A stretch of 37,839 bases of DNA from Alicyclobacillus tolerans (GTDB lineage: Bacteria > Bacillota > Bacilli > Alicyclobacillales > Alicyclobacillaceae), in NCBI RefSeq assembly GCF_021739485.1, contig NZ_JAJFNK010000047.1, positions 1 through 37,839 of the forward strand, written 5' to 3'. This document shows, one piece after another, positions 8,415 to 15,336 of the stretch. The notes beneath the pieces were generated by a model. The model was not told the DNA's origin. It saw only the letters and a program-made list of their open reading frames with translations, and did no database searches. The position numbers and the translations under genes are program-made. The number at the start of each line of letters is the position of its first letter. Within the stretch, counting starts at the first letter, position 1.

Positions 8415-10416
8415 GCTGATTCCTCCTCTGCGCCGGGCTCCAGGGGGGAGAGTCCAGCAAGCCTTCTGTGAGGTATAAGCTGGCTTGAATTTGCTCTTGG
8501 TCATTCGCCAGTATGGGATGATTCGGATGCTGCTTGAGTCCTTGGACCACCACATCCAAGGCGAGTCGGAGGTAACATCGACTGGCTCCGGCGTGTGCCC
8601 GCAAGAATTCAGAGGACTTTGTGACCGCTTCTTCGAACAGCCCCAGGGCCGGCTCAAAGTGACCCTTTTCCATCAAAACCTCTGCAACTGTGCACAGTTC
8701 TGATGGACTGAGTTCCCGCTTTTTCATCACATCAAGCAGTTTGTTGGCCGCTAAGATTGAAAATCCGTGCTTATACAAAATAAGCGGGAATTGGTTTGCA
8801 ACTTCCGGATGGCCAGTTGACAGAGTCTCGGCGGGTACCAGTAGGCCAAAGTGAACCATTCTCTCTATCGCCATTTGCAACAAACCACTCGTGTCGTCAT
8901 GACGTCCGGATTGAGCAACCGATGGATCCCGATTCAGGAGGGATTCTGTGCGGCGGACGAAATCAGCCTGCCAGGTCGCCAGCATGCCGTACACGTCGGT
9001 AGGAATCGGCACCCTTTGTTCCCAATGACAGACCGTAAGATCTATTGCGAGGGTTTCCCACCCCGCAGGCGCGTTAACAGGCCACTGTTTCAGCAACGTC
9101 ACAAGGACGTCTGCCGCTTCAGCGTATCGTCGATTGTACATCAGGCATTCGTAATAAGCCGGATACATTTCCACGGGAAGATCCGCTATCGTATTCATCA
9201 CGTCTAATGCCGTTTCAAACGCGCCAATGTCATACATGACTTTGGCAAGACGCCATGTTTCATAGGACTCTTTTCGATGACAAAGGGTATGCAGTTGATT
9301 CAGAATGTCCTTGTCATCCATTCCGAAGCGATGCAGCGTGTCTGCATATCCAACCAGTCCAGGTTCGAATTGCGGGTTGATATCCAGGGCTTTGTTGAAT
9401 GCCTCGTGAGCGACTTGAACTCTGTTCATCCGCAGCGCTATATCTCCCATTTTTTGATGCGCACGGAACGTCGCGACCCCATCTTCCGTCACGAATTTGT
9501 GTGGATCCACATGACATTCCGTGGCTAGGCGGTATGCGTGCCATGCGCGTTCCAAGTAACCGAGTGCTTCCAGGGCCATTCCATTCCAATAGTGAAGGTC
9601 CGGGTATTCCGGGTATTGACACAGGTAATGTTGAATAAACCGTTCGGCTTCCTCAAACTCCCCCAAATGCAACAGCACTTTCATGGTGTCTTTGACCAAG
9701 GTGGACCGGTATGAAGCATGGATTGGTGCCGTCGCCAAGGCTTTCATCATGTCCTCCTTGGCAAACTCCCACTGTCCAAGTTGAGAGTGCGTGATACCAA
9801 GGTGGTAACAATAAAACGGTTCATCCGGCTGCTGGTCCAGGGCGGCGATAAGAATACGGAGATTTCGCTGCACCTTATCTTTACGTTGGAGGGCTGCAGG
9901 TGTGTAGCCAAAGTGGACGATCCGGATCTGCGACGTCACAATTGGATTGCCATCGTTGTGGTTCATGATGGACGTCGTCACGTCCTCGTGGATCCGTCCT
10001 GCAAACCGGTATTGAGGGCGTGCACGAAACAAACGAACGGCGGAGTGATACAACCGTTCATTGGTGATCTCATTCAGGACATTTTCAATAATCACCGAAG
10101 CCGCCTCGGCACCTGGATTGTCAAGTAAATGTAAAAGCTCGTCGGTGGCGGAGGCCAGCCGTTCATCGGCATCGAGAATCAGAACCCAGTCTGCCGTGGC
10201 ATGGTCGAGTCCCAAGTTTCTCACCGCGGCGAAGTCATCGGACCATTTGGGCTCCACAACTAGGGCACCCAGCGAACGCGCCAACTGTATGGTGCCATCG
10301 GTCGATCCGGTGTCGACCACAATGATTTCGTCAGCGATGGCTTTTACGCTGTGGATGCAATCCGCAATGTCCTGTTCCTCGTTGCGGGTCAGGATTTGAA
10401 CGCTAAGTCGAGCCAT
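8371..10416 (-). CDS. GT2-TPR glycosyltransferase (paralogue 1)
   Basis: The protein has 681 residues from ATG 10416, with GGAGG 7 nt upstream; the open frame to 10434 lacks such a site. The GT2 domain begins MARLSVQILTRNEEQDIADC, then EIIVVDTGSTDGTIQLARSL, FAAVRNLGLDHA and WVLILDADERL (DxD). The closing segments IHEDVTTSI and HFGYTPAAL match the two downstream paralogues. The long helical tail contains TPR-like units (YCYHLGITHSQLGQWEFAK, ALDINPQFEPGLVGYADTL). It is first of the three GT2-TPR genes. It is separated from the DUF6385 repeat gene by a short intergenic region with an 11-bp perfect inverted repeat. Triplication suggests that each copy adds a different sugar or acts at a different step (inference). 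Confidence 0.88.
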   Translation of the reverse strand: MARLSVQILTRNEEQDIADCIHSVKAIADEIIVVDTGSTDGTIQLARSLGALVVEPKWSDDFAAVRNLGLDHATADWVLILDADERLASATDELLHLLDNPGAEAASVIIENVLNEITNERLYHSAVRLFRARPQYRFAGRIHEDVTTSIMNHNDGNPIVTSQIRIVHFGYTPAALQRKDKVQRNLRILIAALDQQPDEPFYCYHLGITHSQLGQWEFAKEDMMKALATAPIHASYRSTLVKDTMKVLLHLGEFEEAERFIQHYLCQYPEYPDLHYWNGMALEALGYLERAWHAYRLATECHVDPHKFVTEDGVATFRAHQKMGDIALRMNRVQVAHEAFNKALDINPQFEPGLVGYADTLHRFGMDDKDILNQLHTLCHRKESYETWRLAKVMYDIGAFETALDVMNTIADLPVEMYPAYYECLMYNRRYAEAADVLVTLLKQWPVNAPAGWETLAIDLTVCHWEQRVPIPTDVYGMLATWQADFVRRTESLLNRDPSVAQSGRHDDTSGLLQMAIERMVHFGLLVPAETLSTGHPEVANQFPLILYKHGFSILAANKLLDVMKKRELSPSELCTVAEVLMEKGHFEPALGLFEEAVTKSSEFLRAHAGASRCYLRLALDVVVQGLKQHPNHPILANDQEQIQASLYLTEGLLDSPPWSPAQRRNQLVRSIDFVVHDREK

Positions 10417-10435
10417 AAGGGAACCTCCAAACAAA

Positions 10436-10463
10436 GAAGTACATGATGTGACTCATGTACTTC
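10436..10463 (-). terminator. Intergenic stem-loop between repeat gene and first TPR-GT
   Basis: GAAGTACATGA at 10436-10446 is perfectly complementary to TCATGTACTTC at 10453-10463, with a 6-nt loop. On the minus strand the right arm is followed by TTTGTTTGG, a weak T-rich tail. It may be a partial terminator or an RNA-processing site that lowers expression of the GT genes relative to the surface protein. The ribosome site of the next gene lies 8 nt beyond the stem. Confidence 0.5.
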
Positions 10464-10491
10464 GGATTAATCCCGATCATGCGAGATCCTA

Positions 10492-11385
10492 TCAGGCACC
10501 TTGTGCGTCGGCAATAACGGTGATGGTCGATGGCGTGACGGCACTCCGATACGACAATCGGGTGTACTTGAGAAATTTACTGGGAACGAGGACGTCAACT
10601 GAGCCTACAGCAATGTTGGTATCCGACGTATCCACGTAGTAGTTCGTCCCATCTGCGCTGATTTCTACACGAGCATCCACCGATCCACCGGGTCCAAAGT
10701 TGTATACAAAGAATGAGTAGGTCCCGAGATCACCTGTAGTCACCGCCGCCAGTGGCGTATATGAGGTTGAGGTGACAATACCAGTAAGGCTTTGTGGTTC
10801 CAGGAAGTTCTTCTGCGAGATCGCCGTCAAGGTGCCCACCGAAGTCAGAGTACCGGCGGTGATGGTGGCGCCGAGTACGGAGGATAGGGTCCCCACGTTT
10901 ACGACATCACTCAGAGTACCGGTGGTGATGGTGGCCCCGAGGATGGCAGAGACTGTACCGACGTTGGTCAGGTTGTTGATGGTGCCCACCGAAGTCAGAG
11001 TACCAGCGGTGATGGTGGCGCCGAGTACGGAGGATAGGGTCCCCACGTTGACGACATCACTCAGAGTACCGGCGGTGATGGTGGCCCCGAGGATGGCAGA
11101 GACTGTACCGACGTTGGTCAGATTGTTGACGGTGCCCACCGAAGTCAGAGTACCTGCGGTAATGGTAGCCCCGAGGACGGATGACAGGGTCCCCACGTTG
11201 ACGACTTCGTTGATGGTACCGACGGAGGTCAGCGTACCTGCCGTGATGGTTCCACCTAGGACGAAGGTCGTCAAATTACCGCTCGTGTCGGAAGCAACAG
11301 GATGATTGGTACCTGTCGAGTCTTGGGCGTTAATCAGGGTGCGTAAGTTGTCAGGATCGGATTGGAACGAGGCAAAATTTGGCAA
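10492..11385 (-). CDS. DUF6385-type surface protein with Thr/Ser/Gly-rich repeat array
   Basis: The start is probably TTG 11385 (MPNFASFQSDPDNLRTLI), with GAGGAA 9 nt upstream; the in-frame GTG at 11394 touches that site. The product has about 297 residues. The order is an N-terminal module ending NAQDSTGTNHPVASDTSGNL; a repeat array of about 160 residues alternating 28- and 22-residue units built on NVGT, LGATITAGTL and TSVGT; then a C-terminal DUF6385-like domain with ARVEISADGTNYYVD and VLVPSKFLKYTRLS. There is no obvious signal peptide or LPXTG, which fits a protein assembled from the cytoplasmic or mother-cell side. The regular short beta-like units suggest a beta-solenoid or fibre, and the many Thr/Ser residues are candidate O-glycosylation sites. 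Three GT2-TPR genes follow. Surface location is inferred. Confidence 0.72.
   Translation of the reverse strand: MPNFASFQSDPDNLRTLINAQDSTGTNHPVASDTSGNLTTFVLGGTITAGTLTSVGTINEVVNVGTLSSVLGATITAGTLTSVGTVNNLTNVGTVSAILGATITAGTLSDVVNVGTLSSVLGATITAGTLTSVGTINNLTNVGTVSAILGATITTGTLSDVVNVGTLSSVLGATITAGTLTSVGTLTAISQKNFLEPQSLTGIVTSTSYTPLAAVTTGDLGTYSFFVYNFGPGGSVDARVEISADGTNYYVDTSDTNIAVGSVDVLVPSKFLKYTRLSYRSAVTPSTITVIADAQGA
10831..11280 (-). repeat. 150-bp direct repeat array inside the DUF6385 gene
   Basis: The block GGTGCCCACCGAAGTCAGAG recurs exactly 150 bp apart, at 10831, 10981 and 11131, and a decayed unit continues to about 11280. Each 150-bp unit encodes a 28-residue plus a 22-residue sub-repeat. The copies are almost identical at DNA level, which suggests recent expansion or homogenisation and makes copy-number change by recombination likely. 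Confidence 0.85.
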
Positions 11386-11487
11386 TAGAATCACTTCCTC
11401 TCAGTGTTTTTAAGTCACTGTGCAGAATATGTAGTGATTGTGGCGTCTGAGCGGGACAAAAGTCGAATGTTTATCTCGTGCGGACGA

Positions 11488-12195
11488 CTAACTTAAAGTT
11501 TGGGATTGAAAGTAGACGTCTGTGGTTGTGACAGCGCTCGACGAAGTCGTCTGCAGACTCAGTCGTGTATATTTCAAGAAGTAATTCGGAACCAGAACAA
11601 TGGTTTCATTCGGGGCGACCTGTTTCTGTAAGTCGAGGGTAAAATGGTTTCCATCTGGACTCACCTCGAGGATAGCATCTAAAGACGCGGAACCGAGATT
11701 GATGACGCTGTATGTGTAGACGGTTTGAGTTGAAGTATCCTGCAAGGGCAGGAGCGTCGGTTTATTGGTGATGACGAGTCCGGAAAAGGTCTGCTCCGAG
11801 AATACAACCGACGGAATGCCGCCTTTCGTGATGACTTCCAACCGACCGAGATTATCTACTGCAACAGGAAGCTTTTGATAGCCGTATTGGCCGTAGATTT
11901 CAACACTGTCCCGGTTCGTGTTAAGGCTTCGAATGTCGAGGTTGTTAGCCTTAACCCGGACCGGCTTCAAGACTTTTTTAACAATTATCGCACGCGACCG
12001 TTTGCGGTGATGCCGATGTTTATGGCAACAGAGACACTTGTAGATGCACGTTTCGTAACATCTGTGTACACAGTGACGGCATAGACGCTCACGGCAACAC
12101 CTGCCATGGTGCTGCTTGGGCGCAGGCAAGCATTGGATACGACTCTCATTCGCCGGCCTCTGAAACAGTCTGGGACCATTTCGGTGTGAACCCAT
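11488..12195 (-). CDS. DUF6385-type protein with Cys/His-rich N-terminus
   Basis: The protein has 235 residues; ATG 12195 follows an AAGGAG site at 9 nt. Residues 20-70 contain ten cysteines with several His and Arg (CCRERLCRHCVHRCYETC, then CLCCHKHRHHRKRSR), a composition seen in cross-linked spore-coat or exosporium proteins and in metal-binding segments. Residues 95-125 (YGQYGYQKLPVAVDNLGRLE) match the N-module of the neighbouring repeat protein, and residues 140-235 form a DUF6385-like domain (AILEVSPDGNHFTLD, VLVPNYFLKYTRLS). It is the first gene of the minus-strand operon, 94-100 nt before the repeat protein. It may anchor or cross-link the repeat protein (inference). No signal peptide is seen. 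Confidence 0.72.
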   Translation of the reverse strand: MGSHRNGPRLFQRPANESRIQCLPAPKQHHGRCCRERLCRHCVHRCYETCIYKCLCCHKHRHHRKRSRAIIVKKVLKPVRVKANNLDIRSLNTNRDSVEIYGQYGYQKLPVAVDNLGRLEVITKGGIPSVVFSEQTFSGLVITNKPTLLPLQDTSTQTVYTYSVINLGSASLDAILEVSPDGNHFTLDLQKQVAPNETIVLVPNYFLKYTRLSLQTTSSSAVTTTDVYFQSQTLS

Positions 12196-12230
12196 GCCGT
12201 CACACTCCTTGTGGCGTGTACTGATACTCT

Positions 12231-12239
12231 GTACCTTAT
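12231..12239 (-). promoter_or_regulatory. Possible SigmaK-like -10 element for the DUF6385/TPR-GT operon
   Basis: On the minus strand, CATAAGGTA matches the mother-cell SigmaK -10 consensus CATAnnnTA. It lies about 36 nt before ATG 12195, leaving room for a short leader with an AAGGAG site. I could not see a convincing -35 AC element at the expected distance, so this stays tentative. Confidence 0.3.
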
Positions 12240-12339
12240 GATGATGGACGGATCACCGACGCGGTATTGGTCTAGGGAAGACCTCTCAAGCCCCGTAATC
12301 AGGTCGGACAATTTTTGAGGACATTTCATTTGATGTTGA

Positions 12340-12453
12340 CACAAGCTGTACGCTCTGGATTTCTTAGAGAAGCTCACTGGCAGAGATTTCACCGTTTGTC
12401 CTTGCTGTGGTACAGGTCATCTTAGAGCCTCACCAGAACAGGGAATCGCTTAG
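12340..12453 (+). pseudogene. C-terminal remnant of an IS91-like transposase
   Basis: This frame reads ...YALDFLEKLTGRDF then TVCPCCGTGHLRASPEQGIA and a stop. The LTG-DF-VCPCCG-G pattern resembles the zinc-ribbon tail of IS91-type transposases. In-frame stops lie just upstream (12331-12339), so only the last 37 or so codons survive. The remnant abuts the putative promoter region of the minus-strand operon and marks the left edge of the mobile island. Confidence 0.45.
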
Positions 12454-12639
12454 CCTTGTTCGAGCGCCTCTTGATTGGGAAGGGGGAAACTGTACCCGCT
12501 TGCCATATCATGCGGCCAATCACCGCCTGTTTCCCGCCAACTAGCTTCTCTGAACCCGTACCATCAGTTTTTCAAGACACCATGAGCCTGTTTCTTTCCC
12601 CATAGTGGCTGGCAATCGGTTAAACTGATTCACTAGCCC

Positions 12640-13120
12640 ACAATTCCTATTGCTACCGCAGAATTCGGGGTACCTAAACACTTCACGAACGGGTTACCAA
12701 TGGAACGTGGTAAGCCTCATGGGGTCTGCTGCAACTGCAGTAAGTCAATCGCAAGAAAGACCTAATCCCTCAGGAGGTATAGGAGAGGACAAAAAGCGAA
12801 TGCCTCCCCGTAATGGGGGGATAGGGACGGTGCCAAGCACCTACATCCATTGTCCTAACGTGAAAGCGTGCTGACTTGTCCGGGGTCATCCAGCTCGGAA
12901 TCACTTAGCAGAGAGACGAAAGGAGGAACCTGTTATGAACATCACATCCGCCCTGCGCGAGCCAACAGGTTCCAGACGCAAAATTCCTTCAGACGTCATA
13001 GAGGACAAAGCGCTCCGCGAATGGTACAATCGCTGGCGTACGCGACGAACAGAGCGCCTGCTCGTGAATCTCTTTGCCCAATCGTGTAAGACGCGGGTCA
13101 ATCTCATCGAGCGTGTGTAA
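12640..13120 (+). other. Possible group II intron remnant with short ORF
   Basis: The stretch 12690-12930 contains phrases typical of group II intron domain I-III RNA, such as GAACGTGGTAAGCCTCATGG, AGTAAGTCAATCGCAAG and GGATAGGGACGGTGCCAAGC, and ends in GAAAGGAGGAACC before an ATG at 12935. The 61-codon ORF there (MNITSALREPTGSRRKIPSD..., to 13120) has a good ribosome site but no reverse-transcriptase motif, and I do not recognise it. No domain V was found nearby. I read it as a truncated intron of a different class from the complete one at 21052. The segment 12454-12640 shows no gene. Confidence 0.35.
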
Positions 13121-13140
13121 ATACTCCTGAAAGGTCAATT

Positions 13141-13575
13141 ACAGTGCCCGTAGTTGGTCTTCTTTAACCTCTTCTCGTAGACGCGTCAAATCACGAAGCG
13201 CCTCATCGTCTTCGCGGTACATACACTGGCATCAACTCATCTACTCTAAGCAGTTGTGCCAGTCGGATTGCATCACATCGGTCTGTTTTTACACGGTCTC
13301 CTGGTCGTTTTGGAATCAATGTTGAGGCAACAACGTGACACTGAACCTCTTGGCGGTTAAGAAAACGTTGCAATTCATACCCAGTGGGACCCGCTTCATA
13401 GCAAGCGAGGATTTCGTCAGTCCCTCCCAACTGAGTCAACAGCTTCTTTACAGCCTCTGGGGTTGTTTGCAATGGTTCCCCAATACCTTGCCTCACGACG
13501 ACCTGCATCTGCCACGGCCACTGCTATGGTATTCATTGATACGTCTAAACCAACGAACTTTACGATATCCTGCAT
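13141..13575 (-). pseudogene. Truncated, frameshifted IS110-family transposase
   Basis: ATG 13575 follows GAAGGAG at 9 nt and opens MQDIVKFVGLDVSMNTIAV, the first RuvC-like strand of IS110 transposases. The frame then shifts near 13490. The next part has ILACYEAGPTGYELQRFL and DRVKTDRCDAIRLAQLLR (the D-x-x-D acid pair). A second shift near 13210 leads to EDDEALRDLTRLREEVK, and the sequence ends about 13141. Only about 145 of some 400 codons remain, and the Tnp20 serine domain is absent, so it is inactive. It belongs to a different IS110 branch from the other three copies here. Confidence 0.85.
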
Positions 13576-13830
13576 AGTATCGGCTCCTTCACAATGTAGC
13601 TCTGACTGGAGATCATTATTTCCAATTAACCTACGGAATTGTGACATGGAGCCGAGTTTGTGTTCATGATAACTACGTAGGCATCCAGACACGAAATGGC
13701 GTCCAATCTGGGCTTTGTACCCCATGGTTGACTTGTTCCAGGCACATACGGGTTTTTCTCCAAACGCGGAACCATTGTACTTCGTCATCAATATTCTGTA
13801 GAAGCCGCTAAAGGATAGCATTAAAGGGAC
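13576..13830 (-). other. Upstream non-coding end of the truncated IS110 element
   Basis: About 250 nt without a supported gene precede the broken transposase. In IS110-subgroup elements this side carries the guide RNA. The short arms CCTACGTAGTTATCATGAAC and similar could pair locally, but I see no clear fold and no second copy in the window to compare. The boundary near 13830 is a guess. Confidence 0.35.
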
Positions 13831-13849
13831 AATAAGGGGGATTAATGGA

Positions 13850-14155
13850 ATGAGAAAAATCAACATAGATCAAGAAATACAAGCTATTGTAGATCACAAT
13901 ATTCTTATTCGTGATACAATCACCTCTTTAATTCAAGGGTGTTTTGGATATAACAAAGATTTATTTGAAAGCATTCGCACATTAATGGATGCTGGAATAC
14001 ACGGATCTTTTAAAATAGGGGTAAAGACAGGTTATCTGATGAATGAAGCAGGTCTTACTTTAGAAGACACTGAATTAGTTTCCCAGACCATGAAACAAAA
14101 ACTTCGAGTAATACCTGGAGGAATTTCTCAAAGCAAAGATGAGAATGAACTGTAA
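13850..14155 (+). CDS. Orphan small protein, function unknown
   Basis: This is a 101-residue protein starting MRKINIDQEIQAIVDHNILI, with AAGGGGG about 9 nt before ATG. It is predicted mostly helical, with no Cys, no membrane segment and no motif I recognise. Its codons are clearly AT-richer than those of the GT operons, pointing to a different origin. It lies between the IS110 remnant and a homoserine dehydrogenase pseudogene, so it may be island cargo or a leftover. The ribosome site and intact frame support a real gene. Confidence 0.5.
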   Translation: MRKINIDQEIQAIVDHNILIRDTITSLIQGCFGYNKDLFESIRTLMDAGIHGSFKIGVKTGYLMNEAGLTLEDTELVSQTMKQKLRVIPGGISQSKDENEL

Positions 14156-14352
14156 CACAATCATAAAAAACCCGTTTGAACTGTACGTATTTGTCTCGAT
14201 ATTACTCAATTTTGTGCAGATTGAGTTGGTTTATCATTGACGTGAACGCCGGGTCGCAGGAAGAACCCCTGCAACGCAAGTTGACGGTGCTGAAAGCGAT
14301 CGGACACTCTCTACGGGTGGCTTTTTCGTGTACAAGAGAGGGAGGCAGGCCT

Positions 14353-14884
14353 GTGAACGACAAGATTCGGATTGGAATGCTCGGCTGCGGTGTGGTCGGG
14401 ACCGCCGTGGTGGAAGCGCTCGACGCAAAGGGGTATAGAATTGTGCACAAATTGGGGTTCCAGTAGAAGTCAAGCGTATCACTGTTCGTCATGAGGATAG
14501 TCCGCGCAGTACTGTCGTTGACAGAAATCTCCTCTGCGAAGACTGGTGAAACGTCAGCCTTGCCGCCGACGTGGACGTGGTTGTTGAAATGATTGGGGGA
14601 CTGGCCGGAGCTAAAGATGTGGTGTTCGCCGCTATCCGTGCAGGCAAACACGTGGTCATGGCCAACAAGGAACTCAGTTTGGTGACAAAATTCGGTCCGA
14701 AGCTCTCCGGTACGGCGTGACGGTCCGCTACGAGGCGGGCGTCCTCGGGGGAATCCCCGCTCTGCACACGATTGAGACCTGTTTTCAGACTGCGCGGCAT
14801 TGTAAACGGGACCAGCAGCTACGTCCTGACTCGCATGCACGAGAATGGTATGGCTGTTAACAGTGCGTTGACGGAAACCTTGTG
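14353..14884 (+). pseudogene. hom: Homoserine dehydrogenase pseudogene
   Basis: GTG 14353 follows GGGAGG and opens VNDKIRIGMLGCGVVGTAVV, the NAD(P) Rossmann loop of homoserine dehydrogenase. In shifting frames the sequence continues VEVKRITVRHEDSPRSTVV, VDVVVEMIGGLAGAKDVVFA, AIRAGKHVVMANKELSLV, VRYEAGVLGGIPALHTIE and LRGIVNGTSSYVLTRMHENG, in the family's order. Stops and frameshifts occur at about 14464, 14543, 14715 and 14790, and the C-terminal half is absent. The enzyme would reduce aspartate semialdehyde in threonine and methionine synthesis; this copy cannot. The 120 nt upstream read VLKAIGHSLRVAF in frame and may be the tail of another gene. No supported gene lies in 14156-14352. Confidence 0.85.
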
Positions 14885-15278
14885 ACTGGGTTACGTATGA
14901 ACCAAGTGACCAACATGTGCCGGCCGATTGAACAGTGCTTTGAGGAATCAAAAGTCATTTACGTATGAGACAGGTAGAAGCAAGGCCCTAATAGGCGTGG
15001 CACAGACACGGTTTTTCGTCATGATGGCGAAGCTTTTCACTCAAATACTGCGTCTGAGCTTTAATAAAGCAGCAATTGTACTGACCATGCCGATGGATCA
15101 TAGCTGTTTGACGGAGAATCGATGCTGGTTCCGTAAGATTCCGGATGAGATACAATATCATCTCAAGTCCTAGCATTGCAGGAATAAAATCTCCGCTTGT
15201 CAAGGCTTTAAGTGCTCGAAATATATAGTCATAATATTACGATGATTCGTTTTATTGTCACCCATAAACTCAAAAAAA
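14885..15278. other. Region with no supported gene
   Basis: ORFs of 71-81 codons exist on both strands here, but none has a good ribosome site together with a recognisable motif. The segment separates the hom pseudogene from the IS4-type element and probably contains that element's left boundary. Confidence 0.4.
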
Positions 15279-15329
15279 CTCCTTAAAATGAGAAGTACAG
15301 GTAGTCCTGTCCAAATCTCATTTAAGGAG
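15279..15329 (+). promoter_or_regulatory. Long hairpin sequestering the IS4-type transposase ribosome site
   Basis: CTCCTTAAAATGAGA (15279-15293) pairs with TCTCATTTAAGGAG (15316-15329) with one bulge, and an inner ACAGG/CCTGT stem closes the loop. The right arm contains the AAGGAG ribosome site for ATG 15337. Such hairpins limit transposase translation when the element is read from outside promoters, a known control in several IS families. Confidence 0.65.
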
Positions 15330-15336
15330 ATCCTAC

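Noticed and set aside
10831..11280. Possible CRISPR-like periodicity
   Set aside because: The 150-bp units are coding, contiguous and lack unique spacers.
10772..11305. A 177-codon plus-strand frame across the repeat array (VPTEVRVPAVMVAP repeats)
   Set aside because: It is the antisense shadow of the 150-bp repeats, with no ribosome site; the minus-strand frame has the DUF6385 domain and the correct start.
14928..15203. ORFs of 71-81 codons on both strands
   Set aside because: Weak starts and no recognisable motif; the minus frame ends in a His/Cys-rich tail that could be debris, but this is not enough to call.
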